35,239 nt of DNA from positions 1 to 35,239 of the forward strand of contig NZ_JAUG01000048.1 of NCBI RefSeq assembly GCF_000708285.2, written 5' to 3'. Positions 25,005 through 33,026 of this stretch are shown here, in pieces. The notes under the pieces are model-generated. The model ran no database searches. It had not been told where the DNA came from and worked only from the letters and a program-made list of their open reading frames with translations. How positions within the stretch are numbered: position 1 is the first letter of the stretch; each line of letters starts with the position of its first letter. The position numbers and the translations under genes were made by a program. Source of the stretch: Pedobacter borealis DSM 19626. Lineage in GTDB: Bacteria > Bacteroidota > Bacteroidia > Sphingobacteriales > Sphingobacteriaceae.

Positions 25005-26165
25005 TTGAAACCTGTATCGCAGCTCTTCTTTGTTTATTCAGTTCTTGCTATTGTGCTCTCATCTTGTTCTACAACTAAGTATACTGCGGTTAAGCAAAAT
25101 GAAACCAGTATTTCGTCTGTAAAGTTTCTGGATGAATACATTATGCCCTTAAATCCAATTTTCCAAAATACGGTTGTTGGTGGTTTATCAGGGATTGATT
25201 ACGATGTAAAGCAAAACCAGTATTACATGATCAGTGATGATCCATCACAACGTAGTCCGGCGAGGATTTATACCGCAAAGATTGATATCAAAGAAAATAA
25301 GATCGATACCGTTCGGGTAACTGGTGTTACTTATATCCTACAGGAAAACGGAAAACCATACCCTAAATACGGAACTGATAAAACTGTAAAACCTGATGGC
25401 GAATCGGTTCGTTATAATCCTTTAACCAAACAATGGTTTTGGAGCAGTGAGGGAGAAAGGTTGTTTAAGGATGGAGATACGACGATAGTTCAGCCCAGCT
25501 TAACCTTTATATCTACAGATGGAAAGTTTCAGGATACCATCCCAATGCCTAAGGGCTTTCAGTTTACAAAAACCGAAAGCGGGCCACGCAAAAATGCTTT
25601 ATTTGAAGGTTTAACTTATGCCGATCAGTACAAAACATTATACGCCAGTTTGGAAGAACCACTTTATCAGGATGGACCTCAGGCTGCTTTTGAATATGAC
25701 AAAGCCTTAACGCGGATTTTAAAATTTGATGTAGCTACTAAAAAGAATATTGCCCAATATGCTTATAATCTGGGTGCAATGCCAGTTAAACCTACCATTG
25801 AAAACGATTGGAATGTAAATGGAATTTCCGAAATACTAGCCATTAACAATCATACCCTTTTGGTAATGGAAAGGGCCTGGGCAAAAGGCCACGATGATCA
25901 TACCTTTTTAAAACTTTACCTGGTTGATTTACGGAGTACTGAAAATGAAATCGATAATAGCGCTTTTGTGCAAAACCCTCCAAAGCCCTTAAACAAGAAA
26001 TTGCTTTTCGACTTTGATTCCTTGAACCGACATATCGATAATTTTGAAGGGGTAACATTTGGACCAAAATTGCCAAATGGGCATCTCTCTTTAATTTTTT
26101 GTGTTGATAATAATTTCGGTAAATCTCAGGTACAACAATTTTTCTTATTTGAGATTATTCCATAA
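25005..26165 (+). CDS. Phytase-like esterase-type lipoprotein, TTG start
   Basis: The start is TTG at 25005, which gives a lipoprotein signal with lipobox VLSSC (Cys21); no in-frame ATG gives a signal. The remaining 366 residues match the esterase-like-activity-of-phytase family (PF13449), predicted to fold as a beta-propeller. Typical blocks are GGLSGIDYDVKQNQYYMISDD (about 59-79), ESVRYNPLTKQWFWSSEGE (about 130-148) and the closing NFEGVTFGPKLPNGH. Family members are secreted and poorly characterised; phosphate release or ester hydrolysis is only inferred. Located after the tandem repeats and 25 bp before the HAD gene, so possibly cotranscribed with it. Confidence 0.87.
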   Translation: MKPVSQLFFVYSVLAIVLSSCSTTKYTAVKQNETSISSVKFLDEYIMPLNPIFQNTVVGGLSGIDYDVKQNQYYMISDDPSQRSPARIYTAKIDIKENKIDTVRVTGVTYILQENGKPYPKYGTDKTVKPDGESVRYNPLTKQWFWSSEGERLFKDGDTTIVQPSLTFISTDGKFQDTIPMPKGFQFTKTESGPRKNALFEGLTYADQYKTLYASLEEPLYQDGPQAAFEYDKALTRILKFDVATKKNIAQYAYNLGAMPVKPTIENDWNVNGISEILAINNHTLLVMERAWAKGHDDHTFLKLYLVDLRSTENEIDNSAFVQNPPKPLNKKLLFDFDSLNRHIDNFEGVTFGPKLPNGHLSLIFCVDNNFGKSQVQQFFLFEIIP

Positions 26166-26190
26166 TCATCATTCCTGTTAAAAATTTATA

Positions 26191-26856
26191 ATGAGTAAAA
26201 TAAAAGCATTACTGTTTGATTTAGATGGTACATTAATTGATTCTGAGAAGTTTCATTTCGATTGTTGGAATAAGTTTTTGTGTGAATACGAAGTTACACT
26301 GGATTTTAAGGATTGGTTGACAAATTACGCTGGAATCCCCTTGCCCAAAAATGCAAAGACTATAATAGACAGGTATAAAATTGAAGAAGAGTTAGAAGGC
26401 TTCATCAACAGAAGAGAGAAGATAACTTTTGATGGTTTTAGAACAACAGATATTCAGTTAATGCCCTTTGCATTAGAGTTTATCAAGTTTGCTTATGAAA
26501 AAGGGCTTACGCTGGCTGTAGTTACGGCTAGTCTGAAAATTGATGTTGAAGCCGTTTTTGAGCGTAATGGCTTGGCCAGGTATTTCAGTTTATTTATTAC
26601 CAGAACAGATGTAAATAAATCTAAGCCTGATCCCGAAAGTTATAATCTTTGTGTAGCGCGATTGGGTTTTGAAAAAGATGAGTGCCTTGTTTTTGAAGAT
26701 ACTTTAAATGGGGTTAAATCTGCTCTGGCTGCGGGCATAACCTGTTACGCCATTCAGAGCAATGTAAGGGCGCATCAAAAACTAAAAATAGCTGACGAAT
26801 TGTTCCTGAGCTTTGCGAATGCCAAAGCATTTATGCTGCAAAAGGAATTGATTTAG
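26191..26856 (+). CDS. HAD superfamily phosphatase/phosphomutase
   Basis: The 221-residue cytoplasmic enzyme has all four HAD motifs: Asp10 and Asp12 in DLDGTLID, Thr112 in VVTAS, Lys145 in KSKPDP and the acidic pair Glu169-Asp170 in FEDTLNG. The helical cap between residues about 16 and 90 places it near beta-phosphoglucomutase and GS1-like phosphatases. Likely substrates are small sugar or nucleotide phosphates. It is 25 bp downstream of the phytase-like gene and 44 bp upstream of the DUF2306 gene, which suggests a shared transcript. Confidence 0.9.
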   Translation: MSKIKALLFDLDGTLIDSEKFHFDCWNKFLCEYEVTLDFKDWLTNYAGIPLPKNAKTIIDRYKIEEELEGFINRREKITFDGFRTTDIQLMPFALEFIKFAYEKGLTLAVVTASLKIDVEAVFERNGLARYFSLFITRTDVNKSKPDPESYNLCVARLGFEKDECLVFEDTLNGVKSALAAGITCYAIQSNVRAHQKLKIADELFLSFANAKAFMLQKELI

Positions 26857-26900
26857 TTCTTGAAAATTAACTAGCTTAGTATAAAGCAATAGAACGTTGT

Positions 26901-27509
26901 ATGGTGAAAAAAGGATTATGGATTTTATTTGCAACCTTCGCATTGCTGATTGGACTCTACCCAACAATTTACTTTTTGATCGATAGAAAATTTGGATTGT
27001 TAAATTCAAAGCCGATTGAGTTGTTGACCAATACTTTCTGGAACATTGGTTTTTATATGCATATCATTTTCGGAGGAATCGCTTTATTTATCGGTTGGAC
27101 ACAATTTAGTCCGAAGATGAGAAATAGGCGCATGGCACTTCACCGAAAACTGGGTAAAGTTTATGTGGTCGCTGTACTGCTTAGCGCACTAGCGGGTATT
27201 TATATTGGCTTTTTCGCAACAGGAGGATGGATTTCTTCCACTGGATTTATTTGCTTAGGCATCGTTTGGTTTTACACTACTTTAAAGGCTTATTTACACA
27301 TCAAAGGCACAGAAATTGAAAAACATCAAAAAATGATGGTTTATAGTTATGCGGCTTGTTTTGCTGCTGTAACATTGAGGATTTGGCTACCAATTTTGAC
27401 AATGGCTTATGGCGATTTTTCAAAAGCATACCTGGTTGTTGCCTGGTTATGCTGGATTCCTAATCTGATTGTTGCCTATTTAATCACCAGAAGAACCGCG
27501 AATCAATAA
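26901..27509 (+). CDS. DUF2306 family membrane protein
   Basis: The 202-residue protein has about six membrane helices (roughly 6-26, 49-66, 86-107, 112-132, 147-167, 177-195). It contains conserved-looking histidines His54, His81, His133 and His142 in MHIIFGG, LHRKLGK, YLHIKG and EKHQKM. The pattern fits DUF2306, a Bacteroidota and proteobacterial inner-membrane family of unknown function; the histidines suggest a possible haem or metal site. No partner can be named from the context. Confidence 0.83.
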   Translation: MVKKGLWILFATFALLIGLYPTIYFLIDRKFGLLNSKPIELLTNTFWNIGFYMHIIFGGIALFIGWTQFSPKMRNRRMALHRKLGKVYVVAVLLSALAGIYIGFFATGGWISSTGFICLGIVWFYTTLKAYLHIKGTEIEKHQKMMVYSYAACFAAVTLRIWLPILTMAYGDFSKAYLVVAWLCWIPNLIVAYLITRRTANQ

Positions 27510-27547
27510 GTTATTTTGATGCTCCATCCTCTGCAATAATTTAGTTT

Positions 27548-27757
27548 ATGATGTCAGCCAAGGAAATTTTAGCTAGTGTCGGATCCTTTTCATCTCGAGA
27601 TCTGCTCCTTTTTGAAGAACATTCTGTCAGAAGGTTGTTCCGTAAAAACGACGTGCTCTTGCATCTTGGCGAAATCTGTCAATCCGTTTATTTCATTTTA
27701 TCGGGATCTTTTTTCAATTTCATTGAAACATTGAGCAGGGTAAGGGCAAATCAATGA
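27548..27757 (+). pseudogene. Internally deleted Crp/Fnr-type regulator
   Basis: Residues 1-57 resemble the start of a Bacteroidota Crp/Fnr regulator: a short helix then the cyclic-nucleotide-binding-like strand set with FRKNDVLLHLGEICQSVYFILSGSF. At about residues 57-60 this runs directly into ETLSRVRA, which is the recognition-helix sequence normally seen near the C-terminus of these proteins, and stops at 69. The middle of the protein, roughly 120 residues, is missing in frame. A short unrelated-frame stretch follows (27758-27815). It is unlikely to bind DNA as a normal regulator. Residue count and join are inferred from family knowledge. Confidence 0.7.
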
Positions 27758-27819
27758 ATTTCCTGATCTCGATCAAGTGCAACTTTTCGGAAAAATCCCG
27801 ATTTTTGAAATAAAAAAAT

Positions 27820-28176
27820 ATGCTAACAGACATTAACCCAAAACTTCCCATGCGTGATAAAGCAATCACCAGAGATTTTTATGTGAATAAATTAGGCTTT
27901 AAAGACATTGGAAGTGCCGATTTTAAAGATTACCTGATGGTACAAAAAGACCAGGTTCAGATTCATTTTTTTCTGTTCGAAACACTTGATCCGCAAGAAA
28001 ACTATGGCCAGGTTTATATCCGTACAAATGATATTGATGGGCTATACAAATCTATGCTCGAAACTAAACAAAGCATCCATCCCAATGGGGGCTTGCAAAC
28101 TAAACCATGGGGGCAGAAAGAATTCGCGATGCTTGATCCAGATAGTAATCTACTTACATTTGGTCAGGGTGTATAA
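27820..28176 (+). CDS. VOC family (glyoxalase/bleomycin-resistance-like) protein
   Basis: The 118-residue protein is a single vicinal-oxygen-chelate module pair with the usual strand order: LPMRDKAITRDFYVNKLGFKDIG (strand and helix), HFFLFET, VYIRTNDIDGLYKSM, and the end AMLDPDSNLLTFGQ. This fold serves glyoxalases, dioxygenases and drug-binding resistance proteins. Metal-binding residues may include His54. The gene is just downstream of the Crp/Fnr remnant on the same strand. The true ligand is unknown, and a resistance role is not implied. Confidence 0.82.
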   Translation: MLTDINPKLPMRDKAITRDFYVNKLGFKDIGSADFKDYLMVQKDQVQIHFFLFETLDPQENYGQVYIRTNDIDGLYKSMLETKQSIHPNGGLQTKPWGQKEFAMLDPDSNLLTFGQGV

Positions 28177-28365
28177 GTTGATCTCTTGATCGTTTGTTTT
28201 TATAGTCTTAAAGTAAAATGTTTTCACACGCTCATCAACCTATAGACTTTTGAACTTTTAAAGAATTATCCTATTGAGCCTCAATATTGAACCATAAGCT
28301 AGTGGTATAATCCAATAACTTATAAACCAATGACAAATAAAGCGATTTTCTATTGCCTAATCGAC
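28177..28365. other. Intergenic gap upstream of lpdA
   Basis: A/T-rich gap with no recognised gene or repeat. The right part leads into the probable lpdA promoter. An upstream open frame extends the lpdA frame to 28353 without a signal or conserved residues. Confidence 0.3.
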
Positions 28366-28397
28366 TTTCAGCTTTCCGCCTTTTTTCCCTACATTTG
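28366..28397 (+). promoter_or_regulatory. Probable lpdA promoter
   Basis: TACATTTG at 28390-28397 matches TAnnTTTG exactly, and TTTC at 28366-28369 lies 20 bp upstream as a 3-of-4 -33 element. The lpdA ATG is at 28422, giving a leader of about 19 nt. This supports the later ATG over the longer open frame. Confidence 0.6.
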
Positions 28398-28421
28398 GCT
28401 AATCAAAATTCTCAAAAAATT

Positions 28422-29828
28422 ATGCAATACGATGTCGTTGTTATCGGTTCAGGACCGGGCGGTTATGTAGGCGCAATCCGTTGTGCTCAGTTAGGTTTAA
28501 AAACTGCAGTTGTTGAAAAATATAAAACTTTTGGAGGTACTTGCTTAAATGTAGGTTGTATTCCATCTAAGGCTTTGTTAGATTCTTCAGAGCATTTTCA
28601 CAACGCTGCTCACACATTCACTACCCACGGTATCAACTTAAAAGATTTAAAGGTTGATATGAAACAAATGATCGCCCGTAAAGACGATGTTGTTGCCCAA
28701 AATACAGCAGGTATCACTTATTTGTTCAAGAAAAATAAAATCGATTCTTTCGAAGGTGTAGGCTCTTTTGTAGATAAAAATACCATTCTGGTAACTAAAG
28801 CCGATGGCTCTACAGAAACCTTATCAGCTAAAAACGTAATTATTGCTACGGGTTCTAAACCAACAGCTTTACCGTTCTTACCAATCGATAAAAAACGCAT
28901 TATAACTTCAACCGAAGCTTTAAATATTAAAGTAGTGCCAAAAACGATGGTGGTAATCGGCGGTGGTGTAATTGGTTTAGAGTTAGGTTCGGTATATGCC
29001 CGTTTAGGTACAAAAGTATCTGTTGTTGAGTTTTTACCATCTATCATTGGTACTATGGATGCTGGTTTGGGTAAAGAACTTCAACGGGTGTTAAAGAAAA
29101 CTTTAGGCATGGAATTTTACATGGGCCACAAAGTTACCGGTGCTACCACAAAAGGTAAAACGGTAACTGTTACGGCTGATACCCCTAAGGGCGAATCCAT
29201 TTCTTTAGAAGCCGATTATTGTATCGTTGCTGTTGGTCGTACGGCTTACAGCGAAGGTTTAGGTTTAGATAAAATCGGTATCACTATTGAAGAAAGAGGT
29301 AAAAAAATTCCGGTTAACGAACATTTAGAAACTTCCGTTAAAGGTGTTTATGCTATTGGTGATGTAATTACTGGCGCCATGTTGGCACACAAAGCAGAAG
29401 ATGAAGGTACATACGTTGCCGAAACTATTGCCGGTCAGAAACCACATATCAATTATAACTTAATCCCTGGTGTGGTTTACACCTGGCCAGAAGTTGCTTC
29501 TGTAGGTTTAACCGAAGAGCAGTTAAAAGAAAAAGGTGTTAAGTATAAAGCAGGTTCATTCCCTTTCAAAGCCAGCGGACGTGCAAAAGCAAGTATGGAT
29601 ACCGATGGTTTCATTAAAGTTTTGGCCGATGCTGCTACTGATGAAGTTTTAGGTGTACACATGATTGGCCCGCGTGCAGCAGATATGATTGCAGAAGCAG
29701 TTATCGCAATGGAATTCCGTGCATCTGCAGAAGATATTGCACGTACCTGCCATGCGCATCCAACCTATACCGAAGCCTTAAAAGAAGCAGCACTTGCAGC
29801 AACTGATAATAGAGCCATACATATTTAA
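28422..29828 (+). CDS. lpdA: Dihydrolipoyl dehydrogenase
   Basis: This flavoprotein (E3) reoxidises dihydrolipoamide in the pyruvate and 2-oxoglutarate dehydrogenase complexes, reducing NAD+. I start at the ATG at 28422 (468 residues) because the flavin loop GSGPGG (9-14) then lies at the usual place; 23 upstream codons in the frame lack similarity. The redox disulfide is Cys41/Cys46 in GGTCLNVGCIPSK, the NAD loop GGGVIGLELGS is mid-protein, and the catalytic His446/Glu451 pair sits in HAHPTYTE. It stands alone without the other complex subunits, as is common in this phylum. Confidence 0.96.
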   Translation: MQYDVVVIGSGPGGYVGAIRCAQLGLKTAVVEKYKTFGGTCLNVGCIPSKALLDSSEHFHNAAHTFTTHGINLKDLKVDMKQMIARKDDVVAQNTAGITYLFKKNKIDSFEGVGSFVDKNTILVTKADGSTETLSAKNVIIATGSKPTALPFLPIDKKRIITSTEALNIKVVPKTMVVIGGGVIGLELGSVYARLGTKVSVVEFLPSIIGTMDAGLGKELQRVLKKTLGMEFYMGHKVTGATTKGKTVTVTADTPKGESISLEADYCIVAVGRTAYSEGLGLDKIGITIEERGKKIPVNEHLETSVKGVYAIGDVITGAMLAHKAEDEGTYVAETIAGQKPHINYNLIPGVVYTWPEVASVGLTEEQLKEKGVKYKAGSFPFKASGRAKASMDTDGFIKVLADAATDEVLGVHMIGPRAADMIAEAVIAMEFRASAEDIARTCHAHPTYTEALKEAALAATDNRAIHI

Positions 29829-29870
29829 TTGATTGGGCGGTATTACTGTCGATTAATTAATTTTAATATT

Positions 29871-29960
29871 TTGGGCATGCCCCAAGCTGCGCAAGGGTCG
29901 GGCTATCCGTTTCAATCTTTTGTTGTGTTTTCGACTACGCTCAAGCTAACAACAAAAGGA
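29871..29960. repeat. Palindromic repeat downstream of lpdA
   Basis: GGGCATGCCC (29873-29882) is a perfect palindrome. CTTTTGTTGT (29917-29926) pairs with ACAACAAAAG (29949-29958) around a 22-nt loop containing TTTTCGACTACGCTC. The GGGTCGGGCTATCCG segment between them is a recurrent Bacteroidota intergenic sequence. The gap 29829-30243 has no gene. Confidence 0.65.
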
Positions 29961-29990
29961 TTTACACTGCTATCCCTCATGCAAAAACCT

Positions 29991-30018
29991 AAAGCCGATA
30001 AGAAATTGTCGGCTTTTT
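29991..30018 (+). terminator. Terminator downstream of lpdA
   Basis: AAAGCCGA (29991-29998) pairs with TCGGCTTT (30009-30016), followed by TTT and A/T-rich DNA. The 8-bp stem with T-tract is a good intrinsic terminator for lpdA. Confidence 0.75.
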
Positions 30019-30025
30019 TAATTTT

Positions 30026-30072
30026 AGAGTTGTCAACTTTAATAGCCAGTTTGCTAGAAAGTTGACAACTCT
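30026..30072. repeat. GAGTTGTCAACTT hairpin, copy 1
   Basis: AGAGTTGTCAACTTT (30026-30040) and AAAGTTGACAACTCT (30058-30072) form a perfect 15-bp inverted repeat. A second copy is at 31857-31900, on the far side of the next gene. The arms are themselves nearly palindromic (AGTTG-T-CAACT). Confidence 0.8.
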
Positions 30073-30214
30073 TTAACAATGATATTTCTTTTCCTGAACC
30101 CTCCAATTGGGTGAAGATCTACATTGTTTGATCACAAGACTTTATTTTATTCTCTTTATATTTTCTTAATAAAATGATAACAATTAGGGACTAAAAAATA
30201 GCGTTGTGTGCTTC

Positions 30215-30222
30215 TATTTTTG
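30215..30222 (+). promoter_or_regulatory. Possible -7 box of the choice-of-anchor I gene
   Basis: TATTTTTG matches TAnnTTTG and lies 21 bp before the ATG at 30244. No good -33 element is visible. Confidence 0.4.
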
Positions 30223-30243
30223 CGGTTCAGATATTAAAAAACC

Positions 30244-31791
30244 ATGAACTGTAAAAAACTATGTGGTGCAATCCTTATTGCTTCATTGGCATTTACCGCC
30301 TGCAAAAAAGATCCAACTAATGATCCGATTGTAGATCCTCCGGTTGAAGCTATCGTTCCTGAAAAAATCGACAGTTTTAAAGAAACTGCTTCCATTGATT
30401 TAGGGGGAGAATTTGCTTCAGAAATTTCGGCTTACGATCCCTTAACCAAGCAATTATTTGTGGTGAGTAACGATGGCGGAACCAAGGTTGATGTAGTTGA
30501 TATGAGTAAATATCCAACCGTTACAAAATTGAAAACCTTATTATACCCCAATAACGCTGGTATTAATAGCGTGGCTGTAAGTAATGGTTTATTAGCAATC
30601 GCTTTAGATGGCGCAGATAAGCAGGGAAATGGTGATGTAGTGGTATTAAAAACAGCTACTTTAGAAGAAGTTAAAAAAATTACCGTAGGTGCCATGCCCG
30701 ATATGGTAACTTTCAGTCCTGATGGGAACTATATTTTATCGGCTAACGAAGGCGAACCAGATCTTGCATATACCGTTGATCCTAAAGGAACCATTTCGAT
30801 TATTAACATCAAAGACAACTATTCTGTAAAAACATTAGATTTCGCCGCTTTTGAATCACAAAAAGCAACTTTGCTTGCAGGTGGTTTTAGGATTTATGGT
30901 TTAAATGCAAGTTTTACACAAGATATCGAACCAGAATATATTGCAGTAAGCACTGATTCTAAAAAAGCATACATTACCCTGCAGGAGAACAATGGTGTTG
31001 CCGAAGTAGATATTGTTGCAGGAACAATTGCCAAAATTAATCCCTTAGGCACTAGAGACATCAGCCAGGCCGACAATGCTTTTGATGTAAGCGATAAAGA
31101 CAGTAAAAAAGTTTTAGGTACATGGCCAATTAAAGCTTTTTATCTGCCAGATGCAATATCGTATTTTACTGCTGGTGGTACTGCCTATCTGGCCTTGGCC
31201 AATGAAGGGGATACCAGGCAAGATTATACACCAAAAGATGCAAAAGAAGAGGTGCGTGTAAAAGATCTTGTATTAGACGCAGCTAAATTTCCGAATGCTG
31301 CAACCTTACAATTAGATGCTAATTTAGGCAGGCTTACAGTAACAAATACCGCAGGTTATACCATGGTTGGTACCAACAAAGTATATCAGGAATTGTACTC
31401 AACAGGGGGAAGATCTGTTAGTATTATTAACGCAAATACTGGGGCATTGGTAGCCAACATTGGTAAAGATTTAGAACAGCATGTAATTGATGCAGGTAAA
31501 TATGATGATGACCGGTCTGACAATAAAGGTGTAGAGGTAGAAAGTGTAACCGTTGCGCAGGTAAATGGGCAAACCTTAGCTTTTATTGGTATGGAACGTG
31601 CAGATATGATTGCTGTTTATGATGTAACCATACCAGCCTCACCAAAATTTGTTCAACTATTCTCTACAGGCGATGCCCCTGAAGGTTTACTGTTTGTTAA
31701 ACCAAAAGATAGCCCCAATGGAAGAAGTTTGTTAATTGTGTCAAACGAGGCTGATGGTACCGTTCGGTTCTATCAGCCCGATAAAATATAG
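30244..31791 (+). CDS. Choice-of-anchor I family lipoprotein (beta-propeller)
   Basis: The 515-residue product has a lipobox FTAC (Cys20), so it should be a lipoprotein on the envelope. A Pro/Asp-rich linker (22-40) leads into repeated propeller blades with DPLTKQLFVVSNDGGTKVDV, AVSNGLLAIALDGAD, PDMVTFSPDGNYILSANEGEP, PEYIAVSTDSKKAYITLQENN and similar elements. The NEGDTRQDYT and APEGLLFV segments are typical of the choice-of-anchor I family, in which the propeller is combined with different surface anchors. The ligand is unknown. The gene lies between two copies of a GAGTTGTCAACTT hairpin. Confidence 0.9.
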   Translation: MNCKKLCGAILIASLAFTACKKDPTNDPIVDPPVEAIVPEKIDSFKETASIDLGGEFASEISAYDPLTKQLFVVSNDGGTKVDVVDMSKYPTVTKLKTLLYPNNAGINSVAVSNGLLAIALDGADKQGNGDVVVLKTATLEEVKKITVGAMPDMVTFSPDGNYILSANEGEPDLAYTVDPKGTISIINIKDNYSVKTLDFAAFESQKATLLAGGFRIYGLNASFTQDIEPEYIAVSTDSKKAYITLQENNGVAEVDIVAGTIAKINPLGTRDISQADNAFDVSDKDSKKVLGTWPIKAFYLPDAISYFTAGGTAYLALANEGDTRQDYTPKDAKEEVRVKDLVLDAAKFPNAATLQLDANLGRLTVTNTAGYTMVGTNKVYQELYSTGGRSVSIINANTGALVANIGKDLEQHVIDAGKYDDDRSDNKGVEVESVTVAQVNGQTLAFIGMERADMIAVYDVTIPASPKFVQLFSTGDAPEGLLFVKPKDSPNGRSLLIVSNEADGTVRFYQPDKI

Positions 31792-31856
31792 TCTCTCTAT
31801 CCCTTTATTAATTATTATGTTTTAGCCCCCGGTTTTATATCGGGTTTTTGTTTTTT

Positions 31857-31900
31857 GAGTTGTCAACTTTAATAAGCTTTCGCTATTAAGTTGACAACTC
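31857..31900. repeat. GAGTTGTCAACTT hairpin, copy 2
   Basis: GAGTTGTCAACTTTAATA (31857-31874) pairs with TATTAAGTTGACAACTC (31884-31900) apart from one extra A. It is a longer-stemmed relative of the hairpin at 30026-30072, with a 9-nt loop. A weak CCCG...CGGG stem followed by TTTTTG at about 31828-31850 may terminate the preceding gene. Confidence 0.8.
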
Positions 31901-31969
31901 TTCTTATATAATTCCTTTATATAAACGAAGAATGAAAAAAGCCCTATATTGCGCTACAAAATAAAACTT

Positions 31970-32120
31970 TAGGGGTGCCTTCAAATAAGTTGGCTGAGAA
32001 CATACCCATTTTATAGGTGAAAGGCAAAAGGTAAAAGGCGGAAGGTGAAAAACCCTATGCCCTAAACCTTACACCCTATGCCCTATAAATGAACCTGATC
32101 CGGATAATGCCGGCGTAGGA
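31970..32120 (+). ncRNA. TPP riboswitch with expanded P3 region
   Basis: The conserved elements of the thiamine-pyrophosphate riboswitch are all present: AGGGGTGCC (from 31971), CTGAGA (31994-31999) followed by ACCC (32004-32007), then ACCTGAT (32093-32099), and CCGGATAATGCCGGCGTAGG to 32119. It senses thiamine pyrophosphate. The segment 32008-32090, where a short variable stem is usual, is expanded to about 83 nt of AGG-rich sequence followed by CCT-rich sequence. The thiD ATG is 88 bp downstream, and likely expression-platform hairpins lie at 32149-32165 and about 32167-32200. Confidence 0.93.
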
Positions 32121-32207
32121 AATTAGTTTGTCTGCAAAAATTGCGTAAAAATGCATACTGCATTTGAAGACTCCTGAAGTTGTACAACAAAATGAAGTCT
32201 TTAAGCA

Positions 32208-33026
32208 ATGAATTATATTAATGTATTAACAATAGCGGGCTCCGATAGTGGGGGTGGTGCAGGCATTCAGGCCGATTTAAAAACCTTTTCTGCTTTGGGC
32301 TGTTTTGGCACCTCCGTAATCACAGCTGTAACGGCACAAAATACAGTAGGGGTGCGGTCAGTGCATGGTATTCCAGCCGAAATGATTAAAGATCAGTTAC
32401 AGGCGGTATTAGATGATATAGCGCCAGTGGCCATTAAAATCGGCATGATCAACCGTGCTGAAGTGGTACAGGTAATCGAAAAGGAATTAAAAACCTATAA
32501 TCAATATGTTCCCGTTATTTTAGATCCTGTTATGGTAGCCACCAGTGGCGATCGGTTAATCGAAGCTGATACCGTTACCCAGTTAGTTGAAAAATTATTC
32601 CCCTTGGTAACATTGGTTACCCCAAATATAGACGAGGCCATTATCCTTTCAGGGCAGGAGATCCATAACCTCGATGGCATGATTGCGGCGGGTAGAAAAA
32701 TCATCGAGAAAGGTGCAAAAGCCGTTTTAATAAAAGGAGGACATTTAATAAGCCCAGTCATTTACGATGTTTTTATTTCTGGGAACAATGCTCCTGTTAT
32801 ATTGGAAAGTACCTTTATTGCTTCTAAAAATCTACATGGAACAGGCTGTACACTTTCATCCGCTATAGCAGCCGAAATGGCCAAGGGTAACGCTTTGCTT
32901 ATCGCAATTAAAAATGCCAAAAACTACATCAGCCAGGCCTTACAAGCGGGTAGCGAGGTGAAAACTGGCAAGGGCAATGGGCCATTAAATCACTTTTTCG
33001 AACCTTTAAAACTAATTGTACAATGA
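32208..33026 (+). CDS. thiD: Hydroxymethylpyrimidine/phosphomethylpyrimidine kinase
   Basis: ThiD phosphorylates 4-amino-5-hydroxymethyl-2-methylpyrimidine and then its monophosphate, making the pyrimidine half of thiamine. The 272-residue protein has the N-terminal substrate loop TIAGSDSGGGAGIQADLKTF (8-27) and the C-terminal anion-hole motif HGTGCTLSSAI (210-220) with Cys214, plus KGGH (176-179) near the nucleotide site. It is under the TPP riboswitch and its stop overlaps the start of tenA (ATGA at 33023-33026), so the two are cotranscribed and probably coupled in translation. Standard length, no anomalies. Confidence 0.96.
   Translation: MNYINVLTIAGSDSGGGAGIQADLKTFSALGCFGTSVITAVTAQNTVGVRSVHGIPAEMIKDQLQAVLDDIAPVAIKIGMINRAEVVQVIEKELKTYNQYVPVILDPVMVATSGDRLIEADTVTQLVEKLFPLVTLVTPNIDEAIILSGQEIHNLDGMIAAGRKIIEKGAKAVLIKGGHLISPVIYDVFISGNNAPVILESTFIASKNLHGTGCTLSSAIAAEMAKGNALLIAIKNAKNYISQALQAGSEVKTGKGNGPLNHFFEPLKLIVQ

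Noticed and set aside
27758..27819. A separate gene after the Crp/Fnr remnant
   Set aside because: The open stretch in another frame is only about 30 codons, lacks an ATG, and ends in the VOC gene start region. It may be decayed DNA.
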